From Amborella trichopoda (taxonomy: Eukaryota; Streptophyta; Magnoliopsida; Amborellales; Amborellaceae): DNA of 64,000 nucleotides. Where the stretch lies: NCBI RefSeq assembly GCF_000471905.2, contig NW_006499751.1, positions 5,905,046 to 5,969,045 on the forward strand, read 5' to 3'. The translations under genes were made by a program, and so were the position numbers. This document shows positions 46,109-57,579 of this stretch, piece after piece; positions within the stretch are counted from its first letter, which is position 1, and each line of letters begins with the position of its first letter. The notes beneath the pieces were generated by a model. That model was not told the origin of the DNA. It was given only the letters and a program-made list of their open reading frames with translations, and made no database searches.

Positions 46109-47300
46109 AGCGAGAAGTGATTCGTCAAGCTAGGGCTATTCATAAACCTAACAAGATGGACCAAGCGCCTCCAAATGTGACTAAGAAGACAAGCACCAAG
46201 GGCTACTCACTGGAAGAACAAGGTTACTCAGCCACCAGTTGAGCCAAAATTCCTCAAACCTCTTCCTCCCTTGTCGACTTTAAAAGACTCCATCTCGGTT
46301 ACCACAGACCTCATTCCTTCGTCTCATCAAGAGGATACCCCTGATCCATCTCTTACTCCGGACACATCCAATGAGGGTGACGACAATAACAGCACTCCCC
46401 AATGGTCTATGTAGGGGAAAGACCTAAAAGACTCCATGCACACGTCCAATTATAGTGATGAGGTAAAAAGCTGCCCAGATCGGTCCAATGAGTGGAATGA
46501 CTTTAAAAGTCCCTCACCTACTGACCCTTCTCCTTCTACCTCTTATTCTTCTTCTTCTTATCCTTCCTCTTCTATGTCTCCTGTAGGTACAACCTTGAAA
46601 TGTCTATACTTTGAGGCTCTTGACAGGGAGCTTGAAGGAATCAATATAAGCAAGACACACCAAAGGTGGCTTAAAAAGACGTTAGCTCAGGCGACTGGAT
46701 TCTTAACAGTTGATGATGCCTTGGCAGCTCGAGCTAAGTCAGAGCCATCCTCTTCTACTAGGAAGCACAAGAAGTCAAAATCAAAGAAACCCCAGTGGTC
46801 TCTTGAGCCTGACTTTGAGTAGAGACTAAGAGAATCAACGGGGCAGAGCTTCTATTCTCAAGAAGCTTTCCACATGGTGTAAATCTCAAGAACATCACCC
46901 TGCACGGGGCAAATGAGCCTAACGTCGGGGAAAATGCTACAACTTCCACCTCAGAAGCCAGGCATTTTGAACTTTCCTGGTCTGCCACTTCTCCCTCATA
47001 CCTCAAACAATTTACCCATCTTCTAACTCCCTGGGCTCCTTCCTCCCCCAAATACCCAAGACAATCCACCTATCCGTTAATTCCTTGGGATGCTATAAAT
47101 CCCATATACCCAGCCATCTCCTAAACTCCAACCTCAAACATCATCTCAGACTACCCAAACCAAGTCGATTGTGTAATCAGGCCAGCCAGTAGCCCAAAAC
47201 AAACCTTCTCCACCTAAACCTACTCCTCAACCTACCATACCAGCTAAACCAGTGACAGGACCAGTAGCACAGGAAGCTAACAAGGAAAAGGTGAAGCCCT
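46109..47300 (+). pseudogene. Copy C gag-protease linker
   Basis: Aligns with copies A and B. It includes an acidic/serine section (46,436-46,590), then LDRELEGINISKTHQRWLKK and a lysine/serine-rich stretch open to 46,822. After a stop it continues as a proline-rich segment with MSLTSGKMLQ. The conserved DVIGHLRKLPA motif of copies A and B is deleted here at about 47,295. Confidence 0.6.
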
Positions 47301-48419
47301 TCTCAGCATCTATGATGCCCTCATGCTTTCAAGGGATTACCGAATGGCTCTAGTTCAAACTCTTTATATTCCGGAGGTTTACGAGACCGAGGTGGAACAA
47401 ATTGAGGTGGACTCAACAAGCTTGAGTGGATGTATGGCAGTCGCCTTCTTAGAGGATGATCTGCAATTGGGAGAAAAATTTCACAATCTCCCTCTCTTTT
47501 TGACTGGTGAGCTACACACATACCCCATCAGCCGAATTATGCTGGATGGAGGGTCAGCAGTCAACCTTATCCCAAGGAGGATCCTCACTCAATTGGGATT
47601 AGGTTCTGAGGATCTCACTCTGACTCATATCACAGTCCAGGGGTTCAACTAGTGAGGAGAGAAGCCAGCTGGCATGGTCCACCTTCATCTCAAGATCAAT
47701 GAATTAAAAGACTACAAACAATTTCATGTGATCAACACCGACACATCTTACAACATCCTTCTTGGTAGCCCGTGGCTCCCTGATCAAGAAGTGGTTTCAT
47801 CCAAATTACATCAGTGCTTCAAGTATAGTCTAGATGGGAGACAATATACGGTCTATGCTGATAGAAGACCATTTCCTGTAGCTGAAACTCACTATGTTGA
47901 TGCCAAGTACTACTTCACAGATTCGGTGTCACCCCAAAAGTCAAATGATGGTGATCCATAGTCTGTAAGGAAGACAGAACCCTCGCCTCATGAAGATGTT
48001 TAAGATATTGGGAGAACACTTGTGAGCATGTTTAAAGAGGAAGAAAGAAAGGCAAAACTCTCCCCCTAACTCTCATTCAACCCAGTATGCCATCACTCAT
48101 CATCCTTGAGGAAACTCCATCTTCCCCTGAAGATGAGGTTTCCCCCTCTGCTTCCAATTCTGAACTACTTGTGCAAGAGGACGAACCAAAAGTCACCCTT
48201 GAGACTGAGGGAGTCAAGGGGATAGATTTCCCTGTTCCAAGGGTCACATACACGCCGGACCATGAAAAAGTCCTGCATGTCCCCATTACCCTCTTGGAAG
48301 CAGAATTAACGCATCGGCCACCTCCAAAGGTTTTGCGTTTCCCTGATATTATTGGAAAAGAGAAGTTAAGGAAAGGACAACCCTCTTATCCTAAAGAGTA
48401 TGATCTCCTAGAAGAGTAA
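47301..48419 (+). pseudogene. Copy C retropepsin-like aspartic protease
   Basis: The best preserved protease of the family. From 47,323, SRDYRMALVQTLYIPEVYE leads to the active-site DGGSA (47,545-47,559), the NLIPRRILTQLGLGSEDL block and HITVQGFN. A TAG at 47,650 interrupts it. The second half is open at 47,674-47,961 with YNILLGSPWLPDQEVVSSKL and HQCFKYSLDGRQYTVYADRR. After stops, an acidic tail is open at 48,087-48,419 in another frame. It would cleave the gag polyprotein. Confidence 0.8.
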
Positions 48420-48837
48420 AGAAACGAGGTTCGTAGTCTCCAAAACCAATTGGGGGTGATGCGTATCGCTTTCAAAAGACCTGAATGAGTTCGTACCTGA
48501 AACCAAGAGCTACAATGGGCTTAGAGTGAATTCACCACGAATAGAAGCCAAAGCTCCTCCTGATTGGACTATTTACAATGATCAGGCTCATCACATTATG
48601 AGAACGATGAATTGTGAGCCCATGTTCAATCAAACATTAAGGGGAGAAGAAGCAACTGCTCCCCCATTCAAGGTCATTGAAGCTACAATGACTTGTTATA
48701 AAACAAAGCAAGGTGAAGGGTATCACTCCACGTCCCATTCCACGAAGGGGCAGATACAATGAACAATAGTAAGAGGAAGAGTGCAGAGAAGCAAATAAAT
48801 GAAAAAAAGGTCACGCGTCATATTGAAGCAAAAGAAT
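48420..48837 (+). other. Copy C sense 3' region, no polymerase present
   Basis: The sense frame runs out after a RNEVRSLQNQLGVMR stretch and a short open piece (48,526-48,762). It matches the same region in copies A and B. The antisense poly(A) signal follows at once, leaving no room for RT or integrase. Confidence 0.6.
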
Positions 48838-50315
48838 TTTATTCATAAAGCAAGGGGATATTACAAGTGTCAGAAAAAAAAAGGAAAAAGAGAATAAGAT
48901 CAAACTTTCAAAATCGATCAATCACTTCATTGATCTTCCCCCTATATGTTGCAATTGATGCCTTAACCTGCTCATTGCGTCCCTTCAACTCTACCACCAT
49001 CTCAGCCTCATGCTTCACAAAGGTAGTCCCTTCTTCCAAGGAGTATTCGAGAGTCAAAATATTATTGGCAAGCACCTAATCCTTTGTTTCCCAAGCCGCA
49101 GTCTCCTCCACCAACTTGTCAAGATTTTGTGTCAGCTTTAATATCTCCGCCCTCAGGGTCATCACCTTGTGGTGGCGGGCGATGGCCTCCTCAGCAAGAT
49201 CAGATCTTTAGAAGACTGCAGCATCCTTTTGCTGCAATTGAGCTTCTACCAGTTCGCGATGGCGCATGAGAGAGGACTCCAAAGGGGGCAATTGCGAGCT
49301 CTCCAGCCGCTGTGCAATTGCTTCTTCATGCAAGACCCTTATTCTCCACCATCTGCTTCCTAGAATTCCTACATGTTTCCTGTTATTTTTCCTCTGCTCT
49401 TGAGGATTCGTCTCCACTAGGAAGATGTGGTCATTCCCACTTTCCAACTCAAATACCAGAGGGGTTCCCTGCATGGGTGCTTTCCCCTTTCTCCTTAGGC
49501 CCGGACCAACTTCATCAGTGGAGTCTCCGCAAAAAAATGCCACCCACTGGGTGAAGGAGAAGTGTCCATTCTTGGACTTAGAGCAAAGCAACTGGTACAT
49601 TCCAAACAGCTCCTGAAGTCCAGCTCGTGGTTCTTCTTTCCTGAGCCGTTCACCTCCGAAAATGACTAAGTTTTGGGGACACAAACTTGTCGTACATAGC
49701 ACCGATGAGTGGGAGCCCACCGATGAAGTGTAGATCTAACAGAGAAATCCCGGCCTCTACATGACCAAGTAGCTATGTGTTACTGACATGGCTCCAAGTT
49801 TCCAACAATACCTTGACCGTGTTCGAGCAATGGTCATAGTAGCCTGTTGAGCACTAGATAGCATCTAGCAAGGAAGCGTGCTTCAGAATGCCCCCGTAGC
49901 AGCCCAGCACTTTTATGGTTCATGAAGAATATCCTTTTAAATATTGGTTCTCCCCTTGCACCTGGAGACCAGCAGAGGACCATCGTAGGCCCGGGGTCTT
50001 CACCATCCTCTTGCCTATGGTAGGCAAGTCCTCACCTAAGGCCACATTCCTATGTAAACAGTGGAAGAGGCCTACCCCTTTTTCCATCCTTACATTCCTA
50101 TTGATGTCTTCTCTAACCTCAAAGAGGATGGGGTCACTAACAAAGGTGACACTCAAAGGCAACCTTGGTTCACAAAATGCATCGGTGAGCCAACTGGGCT
50201 CACCCCTCACCAAGCTTTTGTCGATAAATGTGTTGCTGCCAAGTTCCCCTACCCGTGGGAGGTTCTTCATGTCAATAATGGTGCCTAAGGGTTGGGCCAT
50301 GAAGCTAAAAGCCAA
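48838..50315 (-). pseudogene. Antisense plant mobile domain (PMD)-like protein, copy C, N-terminal part
   Basis: Minus strand, converging on gag-protease. 50,315-49,920 is open over 131 codons and ends LQVQGENQYLKGYSS. Through a TGA and two TAGs the same frame continues with ILKHASLLDAI, NTVKVLLETWSHVSNT and ISLLDLHFIGGLPLIGAMYD (about 49,770-49,720), a close match to the PMD signature ISLWDLHxIGGLPIxGxFYDE. After a frameshift, open 49,720-49,208 has MYQLLCSKSKNGHFSFTQW and a charged helical tail, which continues to about 48,905. AATAAA (minus) is at 48,838-48,843. The C-terminal PMD half seen in copy A is missing. The role is unknown; PMD proteins act in silencing and also occur in transposons. 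Confidence 0.75.
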
Positions 50316-50339
50316 GGTCTTGCTGCCGTGTGCAAGTCA

Positions 50340-50350
50340 TTAAGGGGCAG
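50340..50350 (+). other. Candidate polypurine tract of copy C
   Basis: TTAAGGGGCAG directly before TGTTACCGCC, which gives a TG start pairing with the ACCA end at 56,495. No second intact LTR start is available for confirmation. Confidence 0.45.
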
Positions 50351-52284
50351 TGTTACCGCCGTGCGCAAAAGGCAAGGGTATCGCTGGCTGTGTAAATAAA
50401 GACTGGCGTCAGTTTTCCTGTCTACAAATGTTAAAGTCACGAAGCTATTGCCGTCTAGGTTCTCAAGGCGTAGCACCTGTTGCATTCACAAGGGTGTATC
50501 ACCGGCTGGTTTCTTAAAGCTTAACGTCGGCTACATTTGTGGAGGTTATTGTCTACCACGGAAGTAGTAGCGCCTTGCGTTGACCAAGATGCAACACCGA
50601 CGGTCAACCAAGAGGCTATCTACATCTGCTGACTCAAGACGCAGTGTTGTGCCCCAACCCAAGGAGGTATGCTGTTAGGGGCTAATGCCTCCTACGTTCA
50701 GTGCTGGCTGTGCTCAAGCTCTTTGCACGCCCCACACGTACAGCCCCAAGTCCCTCAAAATCTGAGCACAACACCTGCCACTCGCAATGTGGCCTGACAC
50801 CATGCTTGCGGAGGGCGACCGTTCGCTGCTCCACTGCCCTTCACCTCCCCGACTGTAACAAGCTCGCAACGCCTCCGGTTCTCACTGGTGTTTCCTCTCC
50901 TCTCCGGGAACTCACTCCTTCTCATCGAGAACTCACTCCTTCTCACCGGGAAACCCTCTCCGTTCTTTCCCTCTCCTTATCGGTGACCAATTCTACCGGG
51001 GAACCACTCGAAACTCTCCAGAAAATCCCCGATAAACCTTTGTCTCCCTTCTCACTGGAAACAAACTGTGATGCCTTTTTCACTTTTTCCCGACGTTGAA
51101 AAACACTTCCGCTCACTGCTATATACTGTCACTACTCCCCGATGATGGAAAACCACTGGGAACCACCGGAAGTTCACGAAAATGTCTAAATGGCCCTCGC
51201 TTGCCTCTTTCCCCACCAATTCGATGACTGAGAACCTCTACCGAAATACATCTACAACCCACTAGCATTCTCCCTTCTTCACGTGAACTTTCTATTCCTC
51301 AATGAAAACCTCGGTGCTCCTTTGCAAACTCCTGCGGACACCATGTCGAAGCTGCTAAACTTGTCAGAATACTTGCGCGCTCCTTGTAAGTTATCCTCGG
51401 AAGTCTCTTCTCTATCATTATTAAACTCTCACTATTTTACCTTTGGCAAAACAGTAAAAATGGGGTCTTCCCCCTTATATAGAAGATGGTTCCCAAGGTA
51501 CCCCTCACAAAGAAAGAATACCAGAATGGTACCCTGAAGGCCAATAGACAATGGGCCAGACCAGGTTGGGCTTAGACCTGAGGCCCAAAACAGGGGCTTA
51601 CCGTCGACCGCGCAACATCGAGCACCAACCTTCAGATGAGATGGACCGGGTTGAGCTCAGACACGAGGCCTGAATAGAGGCTTATCGTCGCCCGTCACTA
51701 ACGTCGTGTGCAACCAATGTTGAACATAAGCTAACACCGGCTCTATCGACGTGCGTAACTAATGCCGCGTGAACCAATGCTGCATGAGCCAGTACTACCG
51801 CTCGTGACCACTCCCATGCATGTCAGTGCCGCTTGTGCTAATGCTATGTGCGCCAATGACTGTCGCCGAGTATGTTGCTGCTGTCTATGGATAGCACCGC
51901 GCATGTCTGAACTTCATCATCACTATGAGTATTCTACCACTATCCCTAGTGGAGTTGCATCAAATCCATAACCTCTATCATCCCCAATGGAGTCACATAC
52001 AGGTCGTTCCACCTAGGCCATGACTAGTCATCCCCAATGGAGTCAGGAGCAGGTCACTGTCCCTCATCCCCAGTAGGAATTACACCTGTATTGCAGCCCA
52101 TTGATCCCCAACGGAGTTAAAGTCAAGCTTACCCCTTCAATCCCCTGTGGGTCAGTCTCGCACCAAGCTATCTCAACCCCAAGAGTCAAGTTATCTTCCA
52201 TGAGCCTATCCCCCATGGAGTTTCATCTTTCACCTTAGGGAGTCATACTTATCCCCTAATCCCAGTGAAGTGTAGTGGAGGTCT

Positions 52285-52735
52285 AGGTACACGACCGTAG
52301 TGGAGGTCTAGGTAGGAAGTTAAACTCCATGGTCCAAACTACATGACCTTAAACTGTAGCATAAGTCTAAGTACACGACCTTAAACTTCATGGTCCAAAC
52401 TACATGACCTTAAACTGTAGCAGAGGTCTAGTTGCACGACCTTAAACTGCATGGTCCTATTTGCATGACTTTAAATTGCATAGCTATGGTCCAAGCTATA
52501 TGACCTTAAACCATAGTGCACGTCCTGACTGCATGATATTAAAAGGCTTTAAACTATATGACATTTAACTGTAGCAGAGGTCTAGTTGCACAACCTTAAA
52601 CTGCATGGTCTTAATCGCATGACTCTAAATTGTATAACCACGGTCCAAGCTATATGACCATAAGCCATAGTGCACGTCTTGACCACATAATGATAAACTG
52701 CTTTGCACAAGTCCAGGAGGCATGACCTAAAACAC
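52285..52735 (+). repeat. CATGACCTTAAACTGC repeat field in L6
   Basis: About ten units of the same repeat as 37,395-38,815, with core CATGACCTTAAACTGTAGC and spacer AGAGGTCTAGTTGCACGACC. Confidence 0.85.
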
Positions 52736-53637
52736 TCCCTCACACACATGCACACGCCCTTTAAGTGCATCTTCACACACATCTTCCCTAACCGACCCAT
52801 CCATGTGTGCACATCACCTTCAGCACCTCCCCAGTGAGACTATTCCTCCATCACCCGCCATCATTCCCCAGTGAGTCTTACCAATGCTCACAAAAAGGTG
52901 ATCCATCTCGCCATCCATACTCGCTAACGGCTTGTGGGTCACCACTTTTCACCCACCATTCATACATCATCCATCTTTCATAGTCAGCCTCGTGTCATCT
53001 CCCCAAAGTGAGTCAAACCGCCAACATACTCACTCCATGGCCTCTACAGACTGCCCTCCATCTCCACCATGGTCCAATTGTATGACCCTAAATTATAGTG
53101 CACGTCCTAGCTGCATGACGTTAATGCCTTCACAAAAAAAAAAGTCGGGCATGGTGTATACCTGGACAAGGGAACTCCATGAGTAAAAATGACGGACGGG
53201 CATAGTCACGAAACCATGAGTAAAAGAGTTTCATTAATAAAAACTCGAGCATGATGAAAACCTTGAAAGGGCACCATGAGTAAAAATGAAAAAATAAGGG
53301 TGGACATGACCGAAAGGTCATGGGTAAAAGAGCCTCGAATAAAAAGGAAGTTGGTGAAACCGTCTCTACGGCACCGCTTCTCAAGTCCAAGTGAAAATCC
53401 GCAAAGGATGCTTGGATCAATAAACAAGTTGATGCAACACTCGACTCAACAAGCGGCTTCAGCCCACATTCAAGAGAAAAATCCCTGGTGTCTCAATATC
53501 AAGACCAAAAAATACGAGCATCAAGGAAGATTCCGACAACTTGAGTCCATTTACAAAATGGACTCGAAAGATAGAAAACTTGCCAAGAAGGCAAGACAAG
53601 TCTCATGAGGAAGAGCACTATTCCCACGAGGTCACAA

Positions 53638-53975
53638 ACAAACTCCAAAATGCTAAAGACACCCCAAGATGACCAAAAGTCAGCTAGAACTTGGACCTGC
53701 TCTTTAACAACACTGCTAGTAGGTGGTAGGGGTTATACCCACAGCAGTCACCTCAATAAATTGAGGTACCCTTCCTAACTGAGTACAATCTGGTGCACCA
53801 CGTAGATGGACGAAAACCAAAGGCCCTTCAGCACACCATCCAGCACCTACAACAAAACAAACACACTACAAAATGCTAAAGATGCCCCAAGAAGGCCAAG
53901 TCAGCCAAAACTTGGACTTCCTATGCAACAACACTGCTAGCAGGGGGTAGGGGTTATATCCACAGTTGGTCACGG
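53638..53975 (+). repeat. Direct duplication of about 115 bp in L6
   Basis: The block starting AAAATGCTAAAGACACCCCA (about 53,646) recurs at about 53,870 as AAAATGCTAAAGATGCCCCA and continues through ACAACACTGCTAG to GGTAGGGGTTATA. The offset is about 223 bp and a non-repeated spacer lies between. Not seen as a pair in L5. Confidence 0.75.
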
Positions 53976-55248
53976 TTGGAAGGTAGTTTTCATCAACATG
54001 GGGCCCCCACTCAATAAAGGCTTAGCAAGTAGTGGAAATTCAGACAGTCTCAGAACTGGCCAACATCTTCATGAGGTCTCTCAAGAGTCTCTTGTCAAGT
54101 TTCATCGCATTCTGACATGTCTAAGGCAGTGCAGACTAAGAAATAGTTCCGGCAGAATCGGCCTCTAACACCTTGAAATGGACCACCCCTTTAACTAGAG
54201 CTACATTTCACCATTTCAAATTGTTGTGGGACCACCACCATTAAATCCAACACAGTTAAAAACCCCCAAGGGTCATGTTTCAGCTCAAATGGACATTCCA
54301 AAAAGATGTTATAGGTGAAAGTGTGAAATAGGAGAAGCCACACGTTATTTCCATGCGACCACCCTACAACACTACACCATTGACGAGACAGTCACAACCA
54401 GTGACTTTTGATGCTCATATCTCACTCGTCTTAAGTCAAATTGTGCTCAAATTTGGTGAGCATGTTCTTCTAGTCAAGATAAGCGATTCGATATGTGGCA
54501 TGCTCAGTGACAATACCCAAGCGTGAAGAAAAGCTAGAGAGAAGTTGCTGATCCGTGAAGAAAAGTGTAGGAAATTCAACAGCATCGTCCTCGCTCGAGT
54601 GGCCAAATTGCGCCACTCGCGAGCCCGATCAACACGAGACCAAGTCCATTGTGGGCGTAAGGTCTCGGTCCATCTCTGACCCAAACCTCGTTCATGATTA
54701 ATGGTCGAATTCTGCATATGAAGCCAACGAACAGACTGTAAAGTCAATGTCAGAATACTTGATTCTGGCAACAATTCCAAGCTCGTAAAATCTTCGTTCG
54801 GCCACGGAATCGAGCTGCGTTTGGTGCCCCCTGATCGTAGTGGTATGCTCAGTGTGATTCAGCAAAGAAAACACAGTAAAACATCAAGGAACGAATACAC
54901 TATCGATCCAAAGTTTCAAGTTCTACTCAAATTTCAAGTCACATGATCGTGCACCAAAAACACGATTCATGGCTCAAAGTTGGTATCAAATCAATTGTCA
55001 TGCCAAGCCCTACAAGAAAACAACCATCTTATGATCAACTAAGCATCAGAAGGACCCCGGATCAGCCATGCAAGATCACGTAAGTCCTAAGGCAATACAG
55101 GGACTGTTCTGAAATTCCATGACTTGTTAGAATGGGGCAAATTTATCATTTTGCACCCTATTTTCTAATTCCTTTTAATTCAATTTAATCTTAATTTCCA
55201 GCAATTTGGGTTAATTTTGATCATCCACCCATGTTTGGGGCATACTTC

Positions 55249-55260
55249 TATATATATATA
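55249..55260 (+). promoter_or_regulatory. TATA box of LTR L6
   Basis: TATATATATATA followed directly by CCATCATTGTAC. Matches L1, L4 and L5. Confidence 0.55.
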
Positions 55261-56497
55261 CCATCATTGTACACAAAATAAAAAAAGAGGCAGAGTCATA
55301 CACACACAAGAGAGAGTTTTCACTTAATACAAGTTTCTCTTTCTGACCATTTTGGTGTCACGTTTCTGAGAGAGAGAGTTCAGGTGAGAGAAACTTTTTT
55401 ACGGGTACCCCTAGGGTTTAGATAAACCTTCTCTCCCTTCTTTGTCTTTTCTTCTTCTCTCTCTTCGCCCCTCTCTTCTTCCTCTTCTTTGTCTAAGTTC
55501 CTTTCAGAGGTCATGCACGGCAGTGGCAATGTCATGCATTCCTCTCCCTTAGTCCTACAGGTTGTGCATGGTCGTAGCAGAGCCATGCACGAGTCCTCCT
55601 CCCCTTCTATTCGTCTGTCTCTTTCTTCTAGTGAAGTCTGTAGACGGCGCTGCCTGTCACCGCCCATAGACGTAGCTGTGACATCTCGGCGAAGAACCCA
55701 GACAGTGAAGCTTGTTGCCACTTGCAGGGCTCTTCCTCTACTGCACGTCTAGCGAAGACGGCGATACCTATCGCCACCCGCTAGAGGCTTTGACAACACC
55801 TAACGTGGTCTGCGAGCCTCCTCTGCATGCCTGGTACTCGTCAATGTTCTGCCTGCATCCTGCGCCTCTGATTGTGCGACCTAGGAGAAGTTATCGTCCT
55901 CTGGCTCGTTAAGAGCTAGCGTCATCTCCTTGCATCGTCCACCACAATGCCTATGACTCTCAGACTTTCCCTTCTTTTTATCGTCTCGTTCTTTCCTCTT
56001 CACCTCTTTCTCCTCTCACTTGATTGAGGGTAGACCTCGCCTATCACCGACGCGCTGATTGTCATGCTAGTCTCACCCCCACGTCATGCTCTCTTCTCTT
56101 TTCTATCTTTCACCTAACCTTGCACTTCATCGCCTTCTCATGTGAACGTGCATTGCCCTAAGATAAGGGTGGGTCCCTTCCACCCACTTATCTTGCAAAT
56201 TAACCATAGAAGTGTGGTGAAAAAAAAACAAGAGGATTACAGGGCAAGGGAGGCTATTCCGAAGCAGCTCAAGCAGCTGGGGGGCTTTCTTTGTGATCTA
56301 AAAGGGCGCCCATGCGAGACAGCTCAAGTAAGTCCTGAAACCACCTAAAATTTCTCTCTTATTGGTTGGTATACTTGTCCTCGCCCTCGTGCAAGGTTCC
56401 GAGAGAGCGATCTCAAATCCCGGGTTCACCAGAAACCTGAGACACATGCTGCCAAATCACCTAGATCCAGATGGCGAGATCGAGGCACCTAACCAGC

Positions 56498-56512
56498 TTG
56501 GTGACTCCACTG
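56498..56512 (+). other. Primer-binding site after L6
   Basis: TTGGTGACTCCACTG, two bases after the LTR end ACCA. Same type as the copy B site at 19,698-19,716. Confidence 0.75.
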
Positions 56513-56735
56513 AAGGCTTACTACCCCTTAGTCGGTTCTCTCTTGTTTGACCAATTCATTTTTTCTCTTTGTTCAACTTGTTCATCCAGGTCGGGGACTT
56601 CCTTATCCCTGCACTCATGGTTGTCCTAGGGAAGCAAGTCGCTCAAGCCTCCTTCCCTACTCTCCTTCTGAGTCAAGACTCACGATCTGGCTCCCAGGTT
56701 CTCACCCAGGTTCTTACCAATGAGGTCTGCACAAA
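56513..56735 (+). mobile_element. Leader of a further family G element, truncated
   Basis: Matches the reverse complement of the copy B leader just inside its LTR (19,696-19,478), for example GTCGGGGACTTCCTTATCCC versus the minus-strand equivalent, and TCTGGCTCCCAGGTTCTCAC. Similarity ends at about 56,735, so the rest of this element is missing. Confidence 0.7.
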
Positions 56736-56996
56736 ATCCTCAGCTGTAAGAATCACAATTAGTCCCTTGTCAAAAAAGTTTCTTCTCCCCCTAAAGTCTC
56801 CATAGATGGACATGTACATTACATCCAAACATCTGAGCATCCTAATTACAGCATTGCGTGGATCTCCTCGGCGTCCACGCTGTCCTGTGGCTAGGAAGAA
56901 AAAAGTAGTAAAGCTGAAGAAATTTTTTTGAATGTTGACCTTCTCACTTCTCTCGAACCACAACATTCGGCGGGGCAAGCTGTTTGAAGACATTTT
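56736..56996. other. Unassigned stretch with a short LTR-like patch
   Basis: No gene seen. 56,950-56,996 (CACAACATTCGGCGGGGCAA and TTTGAAGACATTTTTC) resembles family G LTR sequence near 40,263-40,303, so it may be a scrap of another LTR adjoining the copia element. Confidence 0.4.
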
Positions 56997-57330
56997 TCAA
57001 CATAAACAACCAAAATAATAGTTCTAAAGGCTTTTTTTTGAATAAATACTGAATGATCCACTTGGCTCCCCTGAAACTCATATGCCCTAAAAAGTTCATT
57101 GAATTTCTCAAACCATGCACGTGGCAACTTCTTTAAGCCATAAATTGCTTTCCTGAATACCTTGCCAGACTCCCCCGAGCAACAAACGCCAGTGGTTACT
57201 CTATATAAACTCCTTATTATAAATTCCAATGGAGGAATGCGTTCTATAATAACCAACCCTTATTTGCTACCACATATATAAGTACCCTAACTGACTCATG
57301 TTTGACCATAGGACAAAACGTCTCAAAATA
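56997..57330 (-). pseudogene. Ty1/copia reverse transcriptase fragment
   Basis: Minus strand. FRKAIYGLKKLPRAWFEKFN and GSQVDHSVFIQKK, then IILVVYV, match the copia RT pattern KAIYGLKQSPRAWF..F...DHTVF....IIVYVDD. The catalytic YVDD is cut off after YV at about 56,997, so the polymerase site is lost at the junction with LTR-like DNA. The N-terminal part of RT (LDVxNAFL) is not seen. Confidence 0.8.
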
Positions 57331-57579
57331 ATCAAATAGAAAATGTCTAAGTGTATCCCATTTCCACTAGTTTAGCCTTTTATCTATCTAAAGATCCATC
57401 TAGCTTGTATTTAATGGTATATACCCAATGATATCCAACCAGTCTCTTTTTGCGAGAAAATCAGTGAGCTCTCACGTACCGTTGCTCAAGCGTAACAATT
57501 CCCTCATCCATGGCTTTCTTCCATCCATCATGCAAAGTAGCTTCTTGATAGGATTTAGGTATGGAAATGAAAGAAAGTG

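Larger units (their letters stand above)
34637..56495 (+). mobile_element. Family G copy C: giant gag-protease retrotransposon with antisense PMD gene
   Basis: The most complete copy. 5' LTR L5 (34,637-43,004, interrupted by another LTR and the N gap), then leader, gag, linker and protease on plus, then a PMD-like gene on minus, a polypurine tract at 50,340 and LTR L6 (50,351-56,495). The internal region is only about 7.3 kb and contains no RT, RNase H or integrase; copies A and B lack them too. Primer site type, the LRSGK-like linker, the protease style and the antisense gene place it near Tat/Ogre. It is therefore best described as a non-autonomous derivative that kept gag-protease. All frames are broken. 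Confidence 0.75.
50351..56495 (+). mobile_element. LTR L6, about 6.1 kb
   Basis: TGTTACCGCC ... CACCTAACCA, about 6,145 bp. It is the 3' LTR of copy C by position, but it is followed by a primer-binding site and leader, so it also serves as 5' LTR of a further element. It matches L5 over its length apart from repeat number and the nested insertion. Open frames within it (for example on minus at 54.4-54.8 and 55.4-55.7 kb) lie in non-coding LTR. Confidence 0.75.

Noticed and set aside
56498-56512. tRNA gene at the TGGTGACTCC sequence
   Set aside because: It is only the complement of a tRNA 3' end directly after an LTR, that is a primer-binding site. There is no cloverleaf.
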